This document shows positions 10,883-23,439 of a stretch of 64,000 nt of DNA, in pieces. Source of the stretch: Rattus norvegicus (lineage: Eukaryota; Chordata; Mammalia; Rodentia; Muridae); NCBI RefSeq assembly GCF_036323735.1, contig NC_086026.1, positions 68,366,039 to 68,430,038 of the forward strand. The letters run 5' to 3'. Positions within the stretch are counted from its first letter, which is position 1; each line of letters opens with the position of its first letter. The position numbers and the translations under genes were made by a program. The notes beneath the pieces were generated by a model. That model made no database searches. It saw only the letters and a list, made by a program, of their open reading frames with translations, and was not told the origin of the DNA.

Positions 10883-13078
10883 TTGGACCTGTAGCTTTTG
10901 TGGATGCCTCTAGAGAAGGATGACTGCACTGTCTTACACTTTTCCACCGTTTTAAAGCATCTCCTCTTGAGGCATCCCCTCTTGAGGAACGTGCTCGGGG
11001 GTGGGTTAGCTCCCCTTTCCAATGGCTCCGGACCACGTTTAATCCCCGTGGTCTGCTTTCTCGCCTAGCACACAAGGAGGATGCCATCTCCCCTGCTCAC
11101 TAGTCCCCTGCTTGACACCCTACAATGTGCTAGGAAGAAAATGCCTTCTCTTTAGTCTGAGAGTCCTTATTTAGGGGTAAAGAGGTCCCTCTGACGTCAT
11201 CCCTTTGGTCTGAGCTGTGGGACTTTATGCCAACCCTTGGAAAACTGTGTTGTGTTTCTGGAATCTGCCCCTCGATTTGTTTTCAGAAAAGCCAGCAGCC
11301 ATATTTGGCTCTGGAGACTGATGGCTAATTTCTTTCAGGCGCAGTTAAGTACCTTCCAGCCCCCACCCTGCAGAGGCTGTACATCTTTCTCTTATTATTT
11401 GCAGCCTACTCTTTGCTGGCTGCCCAGTCCTCCTTTGATATGCAACCCTATCCAGAACCAGTAAAACTCAAATATACTCAATCACTTAAATACAAGTTTT
11501 GTCCCTCTAGTTGTCTGGCCGAGGTATAAACATACAGGCAGCTACATGTAGCAAACAGTCAAACGCTGGCGTTTACCCAAAAACATGCACCACTGACAGG
11601 AGATGTTTTCACTATTTCTTTCCCCTACTGTGTCTCTTCATGACAGCTCAGGGACATTGTCTCAAACAAGGCCCTCTCTGGGATGTCAGAAAACTTCCAA
11701 TACTGTACACAGTTTGACTAGTAAGCCATAAAGGGACAGCCACAAGCTCTGTTTCTTTCAAGATAAATTTAATACATACATACGCACCATCCCCTGTGCC
11801 TGAGATTAGAGGCCTTTGGAAGAACACAGCATTCATTTCTATTCTCCTCATGGCTGGGAGTCACTGCTAAGTGGTTACTTCTTTATTGATGAGCCGTGAG
11901 CCCACAGGCCTGAGTTCTGTCTACTGCGGGTCACTCCTCAGGCCAGCCCCTTCCTGGAGGCTGTGAAAGCTATTTCACATCTTGGGTTTTCTAGGAGGAC
12001 CCTGGAAGAAGAAGCTTCTGGAAGGAGAAGCCACAGGCAGTTGCAGTCCCTACTTGAACTCTGGGAAACAAACCACCCACTCTCCACACTGTTGCAATTT
12101 TACTACAAGTCTTAGCAGGACCAGGCCCTGTTTCAGCCTGGCACCCAAATGTCTGGGGTTTGGAAATTTATAATTGGTACTTGAAAGAGTCATAGCACTT
12201 CTTGGGGGAAAAAAAAAGGTTGAAAGGCTTTCTCGCCAACATTGTTCCTCGCACATGCCAGGTAATTTATAACATAAGTCCTCACGACTCTGGCCGGTGT
12301 GAGAGCCAGGACTCTTTCTGGGGAGACCTGATACCACAGTCAGCTTCTTATGACTCTTAAGTTCCTTCATTCTGGAAAATGGGACACCAGTGAAGATTCA
12401 GGTGGGAAGCTCTGCGGGTACAAATGAATTCTGCCAGGCGGGACCTCATGTTCCCGCTTGCATGCAAATATCTCCTAAGATGTAAATTCGCTGAGTGGGA
12501 AGCCAGAGTAAAAGATCTTCTAACTTCTTTTTCAAGACTCAGAACCAGGAGCTGATGGAGTAGCTCTAAGCTAGCTGAGGCAGACCCAGCCATGCTTAAG
12601 TGGATGCCCGGATCTCTATACTTTAAAGTCCCAAGCCTTTTCTTTTAAGTAGATGTTAAATAGACTGAAAGAAAACAAAAGAAGAACAAAGCATGTCTAT
12701 GGGATTTTGTTTTTGAAAAAGCAGAAGTACCAAGAAGAGGGAGAATTCTCGATCACCACCCTTCACGCACAATCAAGCCAAGAACATTTGGGTGGAACTT
12801 CTTCCAGGCTTTTCGAAAGGCTCTGCCTTTTAAGATTTTGCTCTTTTAAAAAATTAATTCCTTTGCCAGCATTTGCCACACCAAAAACAAAGTGGATGTT
12901 GTAAGGCAACTCAGAAGGGTGTGTCAAAGGAAAAAGCCCTGTTCTCAGTCACCTTTTGGGCTATGTAGGCAGCCTCGGGGCTCCTTCTCTGCCAGAGCCA
13001 TTCTGAGAGATGGGGCTGGAACTCTTCACAACCTAAGGGAAGCCTTCCCTGCCATCCTTCCTTCACTTCTTTTGTATG
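10883..13078. other. Unique-sequence block of about 2.2 kb
   Basis: Few recognisable repeats. Several open frames of 60-106 codons occur on both strands but none shows a known domain or an extended exon pattern. A 16-bp tandem duplication (CATCTCCTCTTGAGG type) sits near 10968-10998. Confidence 0.5.
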
Positions 13079-13079
13079 T

Positions 13080-13290
13080 GTGAACGTGAGCATAGGCACG
13101 GAGGCCAGAGGCTGATGCCAGGTCTTTCTCCGTTACTTTACACCTAACTTTTTGAGGCAAGGTCTCCAGACTGGCTGGCCAGTGTGCTCTAGGGAGCTTC
13201 CTGTCTCTGCCTCCTCAGGGCCTGGGATTACAGGTGTGTGCTGCTGGGCCTGGATTTTCATATGGGTTCTAGGGATCTGAACTCATGTCC
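13080..13290 (-). mobile_element. B4/RSINE1-type SINE
   Basis: 'gaggcaaggtctccagactg', 'gggattacaggtgtgtgctg' and 'ggatctgaactcatgtcc' appear in the expected antisense order. Confidence 0.68.
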
Positions 13291-13384
13291 CCAGACTGCC
13301 TCTGGTGATTTGACAAACAAGTCTGTTTACCCATCCCGTGGGACGTGTGCCTTCTACCTGTTCATATTCTTGCTCTCGTTTTGT

Positions 13385-13460
13385 GGTGCTAGGGACTGAG
13401 CCCAAGTCCTTGAACATGCTAGGCAGGTCCTCTACTGATGAGCTATAATTACAGCCCAAA
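13385..13460 (-). mobile_element. ID-like / B4 tRNA-related segment, old
   Basis: 'ggtgctagggactgagccc' through 'ctgatgagctataattacag' is a diverged antisense ID-like sequence. Confidence 0.55.
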
Positions 13461-13464
13461 CGCA

Positions 13465-14362
13465 CCCCCCCCAGCCCCAGAAGTATTAGTTAATTTATAT
13501 GCTGTCTTCAAATTCAGTCAGAAGTTGGCAGTTTCCCCCTGAGGGAAACAGGTACCCCTTAGTAGTGGCATGCCTTGAGAAAGGAAGCAGAGCGTGAGCA
13601 GTACACTGCCAGGATGTTCCTAGGAGTCAGTTCTGTTTTAGAGGAGTGCCACTGAAACTTGACAAGATTAATAGCATGTTAAGAGAATCTAAACCCAGGC
13701 TGGAGGAATGCCACAAAAGTCATTAGCACATGAACACACAAGCGCTCCCCTCCTCTGTGCCACCAGATCCCATTGCTCCAAGCTGGTGAGGATGCCCTGG
13801 GAACACATGTTTGCTATATATGCAGGAAAAGTTACATAATTCACTTTTGAATCCATTACAAAACGAAAGCTATCAAGAGTTCTTAAGGAAGCTTCGAACC
13901 TGGTCCTCGAGTTTGACTTGGCCTTCAAGGAACTCGTCTGTCTTAGTCTTCCTTTTGCAATGTGAGAGTAAGTTAAAGGAAGGCCTTGCTTGACCATTGT
14001 TTCTTTTGGAAGTGTGGAGGGATGTTTTTCCCCTTCATTGTCCTTCTTCTTCGAACGGGTAACTTTCCACAGTTAAGATATAGGGCATGTGGAAAGTTTC
14101 CCGGGTTTCAGTTGAGGGGCATGGTTGTGGGTGTGGGTGGATGGATGATAGTCTGTCTGAGTGTGTTGTTAAACACCTAGAGATCCAGAGGATCTGTTCT
14201 GGTTGTATGAATCTGCCTTACATAGAAAGAACTCTAGTTTTAAAGAAATAAGGGAGTATGGTTAGATTGTAGTTCACAAGACCAAATGGAATGATCTTGA
14301 ACCCTTTCTTGTAATAAAGTCTGATTAATTCAAGGGCCAGGAATTAAATGAGCAAATAGCCA
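13465..14362. other. Unique sequence
   Basis: No gene or repeat was recognised. Open frames are at most 102 codons without domains. Confidence 0.5.
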
Positions 14363-14387
14363 AGAGAGAGAGAGAGAGAGAGAGAGA
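14363..14387. repeat. (AG)n microsatellite
   Basis: About 12 AG units. Confidence 0.95.
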
Positions 14388-14389
14388 AA

Positions 14390-16505
14390 ACCGATATGTT
14401 GAGTAACTGTATCTTCCCGTTTTGCTCACAATTACACTGTCTTCCTATAAGCCATCTCACATTTTATATAAGGAGACTTATTCTGGGAAGCCATCGGGAG
14501 CAGGGTTCTTGTGGGTCTCACTGTGAACTCTGCCAAGGCACTCAGCGCGGTGCTTGGCTCTCGCTCACATTGGATGAATCAGTTTGGGAATTGCAGAACG
14601 TCGGGTTTTGAGAAGGAAAGGATAAATGGAGGCCTAATGCCTTCATTTCTAAAAGAAAGAAAAAGAAAATGAAAAAAACCCTGAAGTTGGGGGGGGGGGG
14701 CCCAGGAAGCGTTTCTTCTCAGTGCCCAGGCAGAGCAGAAGGAGACACAATTGCACCATAGGCAAGCTTCGGTGGAGAAGAGTAAACAAGGGAGAGATTA
14801 TACATAATTATAGACAATCATGTTTCAGGGGATAAACAGCAATCAGAAGCGAGGAGGTGCCGCAGCCTGGCCCGTTTCCAAGAACCGAGGAACCCTCAGT
14901 GGACAGGAAGCCCTGGTAGCGCGCCTGCCCCCAAAAGAACTATTTTCAGCTGGCCAGGGGTTGGCCTGTTGAGTTGTTTTGATTTTATTTTATTTTACCC
15001 AGGAGTCGGGTGGGCAAGATGGAGGGTCTGTAGCTGTTCTTTGGTACTTTAGATTTTTTTTTAAACACCCTAGGCAAAAAGAAAAACCTCTCCAAAGGAA
15101 CACTGAAACCAAAGCCAAATCATTTGAAATGCATGGCTAGTAGAGAGGAAAAAAGAAAAATACTGAACTAAAATTTCTCCATTTGCTTAACATATCAGGG
15201 AACATTAAAACGCGTTATTTGAAAAGCAAACATATTCGGAGAGGCCCTGTTTCTGAACAGCCTAAAGCAGGAGACGAGTAAGATTCTGATAACTCAGAAC
15301 TCTAAAAACCTATTTTGAAGAAACATTGCTTTTCATTTGGTGACCAAGCTATTCCAGTTCTGAGGAGACCTCTGCTAAATGCTACAGACAGACACTCTGC
15401 TGTCTCCTGAACTTAGGCAAGGCAGAAGCATTAATGCTCAATCGGGCGCTGTCAAAACTGACTTGGGAATCAGTAAAGTTAAAGCATTGTCCCAGCACCA
15501 GATGGCCGTGGCACAGGCCTGGAAGGAAGCAGCTCTTATGGCCTGTTCAAAATCTGCTCTGTACACCCTGAGGCCCCAGAGTATCAGCAGGGTAATCTTT
15601 ACCCCTGTGCTTAAATTAAATGTGTATTTCACACATAATTATAGGGTTCTGTGGGACTTCCAAGATGGTATCCACCTGAATTAATCATGCAAAGCTTCTA
15701 TACAGGTAATTAACCTGGTAGAAATAGCCCAAGGCATTGAAATTACCAAAACTGCTTCAATTGGGACATTGAAACAGACCTTGAAACATCCTCAGTGGCC
15801 TAGCAAAGTCAGGGCTAACAAAGTCAAGCCCAGAGACAGTAGTTTGTGTGTGCCGGTTATCACCTGACTACTTGCTTGCGGTACCCGGCTGCGGGTTTCA
15901 CTCTCGTAGCCACCGATTGGACACAGAGAGGGGACCAGGAAGACTGAGGGGACCGAACCAGGCAATTCAGCTTAAAGTGCACTCAGAGGCTCGCTCGCTC
16001 AAAGAGAAGCCCACTAAATTTTCAAACAAGAAAGTTTGCAAATCAACCGACAGGGCTGAAACAATGCCTCCTCAAGGCCCTGGCTCCTGAGTTTCCGACT
16101 CCAGTGGGGATAGGGGATGGCTTTGTGGTGCACTGGTTGTCACAGGGGAGTGGTGACTTCCAAGCCGTCCATGTTGTAGCCTTGAATGTAGGACAAATTT
16201 TTGGGAATATTTTGGTAACAGAAGTTCCCTAACTAGCTAAGAAGGTACAGAATCTGAGGTCTGTTTGAAGACTACCTTTCCAACAAGGTCCCAGCTGCTG
16301 CCACTGCTATCCCTGACACCCTGTTCTGGTGTTTGCTACTTTGGGCCTTTGCTGTTCAAAGTATGTATTCTAGAGCAGCAGTGTTTGTGTCTCATCGAAG
16401 CTTGTCAGAAATTCCGCAGCATGCTGAATCCCAAATCAGGCTATGCTTTCCCACTAGGACCTCCAAGTGACCGTTGTCTCAGGAGTTTTGAGATGTGTTG
16501 AGTTG
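14390..16505. other. Unique-sequence block of about 2.1 kb
   Basis: Almost free of interspersed repeats apart from a poly(G) run at 14689-14700. It contains AT-rich, TAAT-containing stretches near 14800 and 15690, including the palindrome CAGGTAATTAACCTG at about 15704-15718. No exon was recognised. This block is a candidate for conserved non-coding function only by its lack of repeats. Confidence 0.45.
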
Positions 16506-16507
16506 GG

Positions 16508-16685
16508 TCACAGCAGTGATGTGCATGCAACCTTAAGGACACGTTGGAACTTCCTGGGAGTTTTTACAAGCAACTGGTTTGTTCCCAGCTCTACTGAGTT
16601 CTGTTTCCACTGCTCTTGGTGGAACCTGAGCATCTAGAGATTTAAAATCTGCCTGGGTGATTCAGATAGAGCGCCTCGGTAGAGA
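16508..16685 (+). mobile_element. MER5A-like hAT-Charlie DNA transposon fragment
   Basis: 'cctgggagtttttacaagca', 'aacctgagcatctagagatt' and 'ctgcctgggtgattcagata' follow the MER5A order. Terminal inverted repeats are not clear. Confidence 0.5.
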
Positions 16686-16689
16686 AGCC

Positions 16690-17580
16690 ACAGCTCTCCA
16701 CCTTGCTAAACGACTGTTAGGCACTTGCTGCAATAGAAGTCTAGCCTCAGTGGAGAACCTTCCCTGAAGCAGGAGCCTTTACTGCCCTGCTTGTTGCCTT
16801 TTCCGGTAGCCAGTCATGGCAAGCATTCATGGTCATGACACCCACAGGCCAGGAGAAAGGAAAAGTGTCTTAGAATGTGAGTATTCTGGGTGTGCACAAA
16901 AATTACCAAAGGGGGAGGGGAAAGGCAGCGAACTGAAGAAGAAAAGAAGCAGGCGTATAATTAGTATTCTTGGGGAGATATCGGAGGACACTGCAGAGAT
17001 AAAGCAAGGGGGAAAAACTGTTATGAAAAAAGGAGCAGTCTGTGAATAAGGAAGTGTTCTCAGAGATGAAAACCAGTGTTAAAACAAAATGCTCACCAGA
17101 GCAGTAAATAGCAGCCTGGATATTACAGAAGGAATTAGTGAGTTATGAAAGGGGCTTCCCAAATGCCCAATGAACTGAATTAAAGTCCCCAGTCATCCAG
17201 GGCCCTTTATGCAACACTCTCGGGGGACCCTGTGCTGTCTGAGGACTCAGAAGAATCAGGTAATGGTGGAACCCATCACAGACAAGAGTCCAGAGGTGAT
17301 GCTGATGACCACTAAAGATCCTGTATAAGGATCCTCCCACACCACGGAAAGAAGAGTACATCAGAACAAGCAATATGAAGTTCTTAGAAACAGTCAGGAT
17401 TCAGCTAAACCCGGAATGGGAGGTGACTTGCTGGTACACTGGTCACCACTTGTGAGTGGTGATTTCCCAGCTGTCTATGCTGCGGCCTTGAATGCAGAAC
17501 TATCTGTGGAATAGATTCTATAACAGCTTCTCCATGAGTCATAAATCAAAGGACGTAGGTGACATGATCGATAAATAATT
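16690..17580. other. Unique sequence
   Basis: The 77-codon frame at 16816-17049 is Lys/Glu-rich with no known domain. Nothing else was identified. Confidence 0.45.
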
Positions 17581-17582
17581 TC

Positions 17583-17775
17583 AGGGCGGCCAAGGGTATT
17601 GCTAAGGTGGTGCTCATCGAGCATGCACAGAGCCCTGGGCTCCATCCCCAGCACCTCATAAACTAGGCACGTTACTTCATGCCTATAACTCCAGAACTCT
17701 GGAAGTGTGTGCAGGAGGATCAGAAGTTCAAGGCCGTCCTTGGCTATATATGAAGTAAACATTGTCTCAGGAAGG
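17583..17775 (+). mobile_element. B4 SINE (ID-like head plus B1)
   Basis: 'gccctgggctccatccccag' (ID-like) is followed by 'cttcatgcctataactccag' and 'aggatcagaagttcaaggcc' (B1-like). Confidence 0.75.
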
Positions 17776-18076
17776 AATGTATAACTTCATAGTTTTCCAA
17801 GGTTACTTACACAACAGCCCTCAGTGTTTCACTGTAAAACACCTTTTCATTCTCAAAAGATCACATAATTCCTGGAAGCATTATGAATTCTCTTCCTCTT
17901 ACCCCTACATCAACCCTATACCCCATTAATCAGGACATTTACCACAGATAAAACCATAGAATATTGACTTACCGTGACTGGCTTCTTTAGTTTAAAAAAA
18001 TGTTTTCGAGGTCCATCCGTATTGCAGTATGCATCAGTACATTCTTAATTGGGGTTAATATCCCACTATTTAGATA

Positions 18077-18078
<2 letters not shown>

Positions 18079-18130
<52 letters not shown>

Positions 18131-18142
18131 GCGCACGCACGC
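18079..18142. repeat. (GT)n microsatellite
   Basis: A GT tract ending in 'gtgcgcacgcacgc', with potential for Z-DNA. Confidence 0.96.
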
Positions 18143-18268
18143 ATTTCAGGTACCTGTGTGTATGCAGTTGTGCATACAAATGTGCATGGAGACCAGGGGT
18201 CTATTTTCCGGAGCCATTTACCATGTTTTTTTCTTCTTTCCTTTCTTTCTTTTGTTTTTAAAATAGGT

Positions 18269-18293
18269 ACTATAAAGATTTTATTTTATCTGT

Positions 18294-18349
<56 letters not shown>

Positions 18350-18450
18350 TGGTGCTCAGAGGGTAACTTTCCAGGCTCCTTACACCCTGGGATCTAGGAA
18401 TTGAACTCAGGTTGTTGGCTTGTGTAGCAAACAGCTGTACCCACTGAGCC
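18269..18450 (-). mobile_element. B3-type SINE with internal (TG)n
   Basis: 'ggaattgaactcaggttgtt' and 'acccactgagccgccctg' are antisense B3/B2 landmarks. The TG repeat at 18291-18348 is its expanded tail. It is inserted in the ancient L1M. Confidence 0.7.
18291..18348. repeat. (TG)n microsatellite
   Basis: About 28 TG units within the B3-type SINE tail. Confidence 0.96.
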
Positions 18451-18659
18451 GCCCTGTGGGACCCCACCATGTTTGTTTACTTGTGAACTCTAACTTGGGT
18501 CATGTGGTATCTGTGTTTAGCATTATAAGGGACTGCAAGGCTGTTTCCAAAGTAGTTTTACAACCAAACCAGCAACATGTGAGCATTTTAGCATCTCCAT
18601 AGCCTTTACACAGCTATTTTGCCTTTTTAATTTTGACCACCAGTGTGAACTCATATCTG

Positions 18660-18661
18660 CT

Positions 18662-18704
<43 letters not shown>

Positions 18705-18770
18705 TGTTTGAACCCAGGTCCTCTTGCATGCAAGGTAGATGCTCTGTCATTGAGCCACAGGTCTCAGTGT
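18660..18770 (-). mobile_element. B4/ID-like SINE fragment
   Basis: A GT tract (18667-18703) is followed by 'gtgtttgaacccaggtcctc' and 'ctctgtcattgagccacagg', an antisense ID/B4 end. Confidence 0.65.
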
Positions 18771-20059
18771 GGTTCTGATGTACAATTCCTTGGTGTCTGA
18801 TTTTGCTCAGTATCTTTGCATGCTTGTGCTTTATATGCTACAATGGGTTAATAGGGGAAAAGGTCCACAAAACCTCAGACTCTGTCCTGGAAACCTGGAG
18901 TGAAGGAAGTGCTACTTTCATTGCTGCTTCTGGGGATCGTCAATGCCCACATAGCAACAGAATACAAGAAAGAAGAGCAACATGCCCATGCGTTGTTGAA
19001 AATGAAACCTCCGAGGTCATCCTGGCCAGCACCCCTTAGCATTTGTCAGTGCTTCCTCCACTCAAGCATGAGCGAGGTGACCTGTGCTCCCCCCTAAGGG
19101 CTGCATGGTCTTAGCTGTTTCATGATGGTCAGTTATTCATTTTGACATACCTGTGCCTAGGGTGTGAGGTCAGCATGTTCCTGTGGCTATCTAGTTGTAC
19201 CAGCACCATTTGCTGTGAAAATTTTCCTTTCTCCTATTTCACTGAATTTCAATTGGCCATAAATGCACGTCTCTGGGCTCTGTTCTGTTCAATTGGTCTG
19301 TCATCTTGAGCCATCCTTCCTGGGTCAGGGCACAGGATTGTAGTTGGTTATTGGGAAGTGTAATACCTCTGACTTCATTTTGTTCTAAGAGGTTTTTTAG
19401 AGTGCTGGGCCTCTTGCATTCTCTATACACGTTTTTAATCAGTCTGTCCATTTCTGGAGTGTGGGGAAAGACACTGAGATCTCATTAGAGCTTCATTGAC
19501 TCCGTACACCCATGCCATTACTGCCTTAACAATATTCTCCTGACCTTGTGAAGATGCTGTCACCCTAAAGAATTACTTCTATAAGACTTAAGTTCCTTCA
19601 AAAGCAGTTGATATTCGTTAGAGTACAGTAACATACATACATGATTTGTGAAATTCATTCCTAAATTTTTATTCTTTTTGAAGTAATCATGAGTGAAGTT
19701 GTTTTCTTAATTTTATATTCAGATTTCTATTAGTAACATATAGAAATATGATTGGTTTTAAAACATTGCCCCTTAGCTCAAATAGATGTTTTTTTGAGAT
19801 TTAGTCAGAATTTTCTACCCATAAGATCACATCATCTTTTTAAAAAAGGTAATGCTATGTTTTTCTTTTCTAATCTGAATATTTGTCATTTTTTTTTCTT
19901 GTCTAATTGCTGTAGCTACTGCCTTCTGCATACATATACAAGAGAAGTTACCCTTGCTTCACTGCTCACCTTGGGGGCTATCAGTCTTTCACGCTAAGCT
20001 GTTGTTCATTCCCAAGAGGAAGAAGACACCATTGTCATGCTGAGTAAGCTTCCCCAAAG

Positions 20060-20300
20060 ACTCCCACATCCTTGGAAATTGTGATTAAAATAATCTGTGT
20101 AGAAAAAAGAATGAAGTTAGCAGGTACAGCTAAGGTTGACTTTATGTTAAGATTGTCCTGGCCCAATGTAATCAGAAGAGTCCCTGAATGTGAAGAAATA
20201 TAGCACCAGATCCAAGAGAAATACTGTGTTGCTAGCTTTGATAATAGAAGAAAGGGATTATGACCCAAATAATGTGGACAGTCTCCAGAAGCAACGAAAT
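20060..20300 (+). mobile_element. MLT1-type MaLR LTR fragment
   Basis: 'aagattgtcctggcccaatg' and 'taatcagaagagtccctgaa' correspond to the conserved block of MLT1/MST LTRs. Heavily diverged. Confidence 0.55.
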
Positions 20301-20810
20301 ATTTTCTGTTTTAAACCTCTAAATAGAACACAGTCCTGCTGACAGTTTTTGTCAGAGAAGGCCAGAAGTGACAGGCATCTAATCTACAGACCTGGGAGAT
20401 AATAAACTCATCTAAACTCACGATAAACTCGGCGAGCTTCATAAACTGTAGGTTGTAACCCCCTGTGGGGTTATATAACTGAGTGGTTATGTGGGGAAAA
20501 ACTGGCAACAGCAAATGTTCCCTGAGTGTACAACAACCAAACTTTAACTCACAATCGAATGTGTAGTGGATCCAGGGTGTTCCTGGTGGTACTTGTCCAT
20601 GTTGTATAACACGCACAACTGTAGCGTTGGTTATGAACACACCTGCGTGTGCCTTCACACCATGCAGTGCCAACCTACGCCCTGATTCATCTCCGAGATT
20701 GTCCTTATAATCTGTAGTGCTTTTATGGTATATGCAAAGTTCTCTGCACACTGATCCCCATGAAATTGGGGGTTTCTTTGGGATCCTAGATAAAGGTATA
20801 GAGAGTGGAA
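20301..20810. other. Unique sequence
   Basis: A 185-codon minus-strand frame covers 20311-20868 but lacks any recognised domain and runs into the LTR at its start. I do not support it as a gene. Confidence 0.45.
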
Positions 20811-21500
20811 ACAGTGTTCTCATCACTCTGACAAAATGCCCAAGGAAACAACTTAAAAGAAGGTGCATCTTCTCAGAGGTTTCAGCCCAAGGTTGGCGGT
20901 GCCCGCTGCTTTAGACCTGAGGCCAAAAGGAGTATTATAGCTATAGGAACATGTAGGAAGGACTGTTTACCTCTCCCTGAGAGAGAGGTGGGGGAGGAGG
21001 GAGGAGGAGGCAGAGAAAAGAAGAGGGGAAATGAGAGCACGAGAAAGAGCGAGCAGGCATGTATGCCTGAGGACAGCTCTCACAGGCATGGTCTTAGATT
21101 CTTTTTAAAGAATATTTATTTATTTATGCGCTGTATTTATTTATGTGCATCAGTGCTCTTCACCTTCAAGACAGAAGACAGCATCAGATCCATCACAGAT
21201 GGCTGTGAGCCATCATGTGGGTGCTGGGAATTGAACTCAGGACCTCTGGAAGAGCAGCCAGTGCTCTTGACCGCTGAGCCATCTCTCCAGCCCTAGTCTT
21301 AGATTCTTAGTGACTACTTCCTCCAATTAGGCCCTCCCTCCAAAACTTCCCACCCTGGTCAAGCAATGCCTCAAATTAGAATCTATCTGTGACTCGAGCC
21401 ATGAGGGACAGAGCCTTTGTGATCCTATCACAAAGCAAATAGAGAAAACATACCCACGCTGGACGACCCCAGACCTGACGTCATTTAAATCTTGGTCCAG
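20811..21500 (-). mobile_element. ORR1-type MaLR LTR, split by a B2 SINE
   Basis: Antisense LTR landmarks are 'gttctcatcactctgacaaa', 'aggaaacaacttaaaaga', and, beyond the B2, 'actacttcctccaattaggc'. A purine-rich stretch lies at 20985-21050. The right end is diffuse. Confidence 0.62.
21091..21308 (-). mobile_element. B2 SINE with 13-bp target-site duplication
   Basis: The body at 21104-21295 ends 'ccgctgagccatctctccag', with tRNA-derived A/B boxes in the right-hand part. It is flanked by a perfect direct repeat GTCTTAGATTCTT (21091-21103 and 21296-21308). The insertion lies in the older LTR. Confidence 0.93.
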
Positions 21501-21589
21501 CTGGGTCATAACCTCCCAGTTACTTAATCCCATCTACCCCTGATTTCTCATAACCTAGTCTGAGTTTTTATTATTTCCAGTAGAAAGTG

Positions 21590-21960
21590 TTCTGTCTGAT
21601 GCAAGAATTCCCAGAAAAGGATTGGTTAAATAAATTAGAGAATCTAAGTAAATTATAGAAATTTAAAGTACATCTTTCAAGAAAAAATTCATTCAAGCAT
21701 TGCAATAGTTCATAAAATATGTATGTATAAAATACATTATTTATTTGTACATAATTCAATGTATATGTATTATAATTATATATGTATGATTATATATTAT
21801 AATTATATGCAATATATTATACATGCATATATATGATATGTATATATAAAATCATTAGAATATACCAAAAGGCAAGTGTTGATTCATATCCGACTTCCAC
21901 AATGTTTACTTTTTCTTTTATCTCTCTGAATGTTATCTAACACACGTATGTTCTTTTATT
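21590..21960 (+). mobile_element. AT-rich ancient LINE fragment (tentative)
   Basis: 'attggttaaataaattagag' and 'ctttttcttttatctctctg' resemble the 3' end of old L1M elements. An AT-rich stretch (21720-21850) of ATAT/TATA steps lies between. Confidence 0.35.
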
Positions 21961-22065
21961 TTTTATTTGTTTCTCCCTCCTAAATAGCTTTTTTTGGGGG
22001 GGGTCCTACTCTTTCCTTAGTAAAATCTAGATACCTCAGACTCTTCCATTATGCCGTCTGGTGAA

Positions 22066-22400
22066 AATAGTATGGTGGTTTGAAATGAGAATGGTCCTCA
22101 TGAGAAAACATGTTCGAATACCTCGTCCTCAGTTGGTGGAAGTGTTTGGGAAGGATTTGGAGGGAGGGCCTTGTTGGAGGAGGTGCCACTGAGGATTTAA
22201 AAGTCTTATGCCATTCCCAGTATGTTCTCTGCCTCCTCCTTGCAGTTTGAGATGTGAGCTCTCTGCTCTTCTTGCCGCCACACTTTTGCTTTGCCATCAT
22301 AGACTCTAACCTTACAGAACTGTAAGCCCAGTTAAACACCTTCTTTTAAGAGTTGCCTTGCTCCTGACGTTATGACACAGATAGAAAAGTAATTAATAAA
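22066..22400 (+). mobile_element. ORR1/MT-type MaLR LTR
   Basis: 'ggtttgaaatgagaatggtc', 'gtgtttgggaaggatttgga' and 'actgtaagcccagttaaaca' occur in LTR order and end near 'agaaaagtaattaat'. No internal region follows, so it is a probable solo LTR. Confidence 0.75.
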
Positions 22401-22421
22401 AAAAGAAAAGAAAAGAAAAAA

Positions 22422-22780
22422 TTTACAAAAGATTTTAGGAAATCTGCCACCAACTGTTTAGCAGGAAAGGCCAGTAGGGGATCTGACATTCAAAAATCTG
22501 TAGCTGGATCCACTCAAGTTGGTGTCACTGCAAAATATGTACCCTAGGACTTGTCAGAATTCATTGAATGAATGTGTTGTTGGAGTTCGTGATGATTGAT
22601 ATTGAAAGTCTCTAGAATCACCTAGGAGACAAACTTGGAGCATGTCTGTATGTGATAACCAGATTAGTGTGATTGAGGTGGGAAAACTTATCCTAAATGT
22701 GGGCAGCACCAATCAATAGGCTGAGGTCCTATGTAAATGATGTTTTTTATTACCTCATGTCACTTTTATTTCCTCAGCTG
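22422..22780. other. Unique sequence
   Basis: Nothing recognised. Confidence 0.4.
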
Positions 22781-23340
22781 ATGGGATGAGATGAGAACCA
22801 TACTCAAGCCGAGCAAATACACTGCTTAGCTGAGCCTACAGTATTTCTTCCTCTGTTCTAACTATCTGTAGGCCTAGGCCTGGAAGCTTCTAGCCTCCAT
22901 ACAATCTAATCTTCCAAACTGAGTAATTCAATCTGGTTTCTCTCAGTTTCTGACTGAATTGCTTTGCTTATACCAATTTATGTGATCTAATCTTCTGAGC
23001 TTTTTCCATTCTCTGGCTCATTCTGTCTTCACCTGTGTCTAGCTTGTTCTTTCTCTGCAACCTGTCTCTATAAAACTGTCCCAGGCAAAACTGCCATATA
23101 CACACACCATACACCACACCTTTTCCCCTTTCTCACTGCTCTTAAGTAGCCTCTTTCCTGTTCTTGTATGACTTGGGCATATCCTATCTCTGACTCATTC
23201 TGTCAAATATTCCTCTGATTCATCACTTTGCCCCACAGTTAAATGTCATTTTCAAACATGGCTGCTTCTTTCTACAAACTCACCTTATCTTCGTTGTTAG
23301 GGAATAAAGGTGGTAGTAAGGAAATGTCTGATTGTCAATC
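22781..23340. other. Pyrimidine-rich segment, possible rodent medium-reiterated repeat
   Basis: CT-rich phrases such as 'ccattctctggctcattctg' recall rodent ERV-derived repeats, but I cannot assign a family. Confidence 0.25.
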
Positions 23341-23439
23341 AGATCATCCTGTAATCCAGGGAGCATCTGCATTCTGGGGAGATCATACAGACCTAGAAGG
23401 TCTTTGAATGTGATCCCTTGCCAGAGCAACCATTTTGCT

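Larger units (their letters stand above)
17780..19995 (-). mobile_element. Ancient L1M: 3' UTR plus ORF2 part, interrupted
   Basis: Antisense, highly diverged mammalian L1. Landmarks in order are 'gaggtccatccgtattgcag', 'ccaaagtagttttacaacca', 'gtaccagcaccatttgctg', 'caattggtctgtc', 'aacaatattctcctgacctt' and 'cagtctttcacgct'. No reading frame is intact. Later SINEs and TG repeats interrupt it between 18079 and 18770. Confidence 0.68.

Noticed and set aside
20311..20868. 185-codon minus-strand frame
   Set aside because: It has no recognisable domain, overlaps an LTR at its N-terminal end, and nothing nearby looks like further exons.
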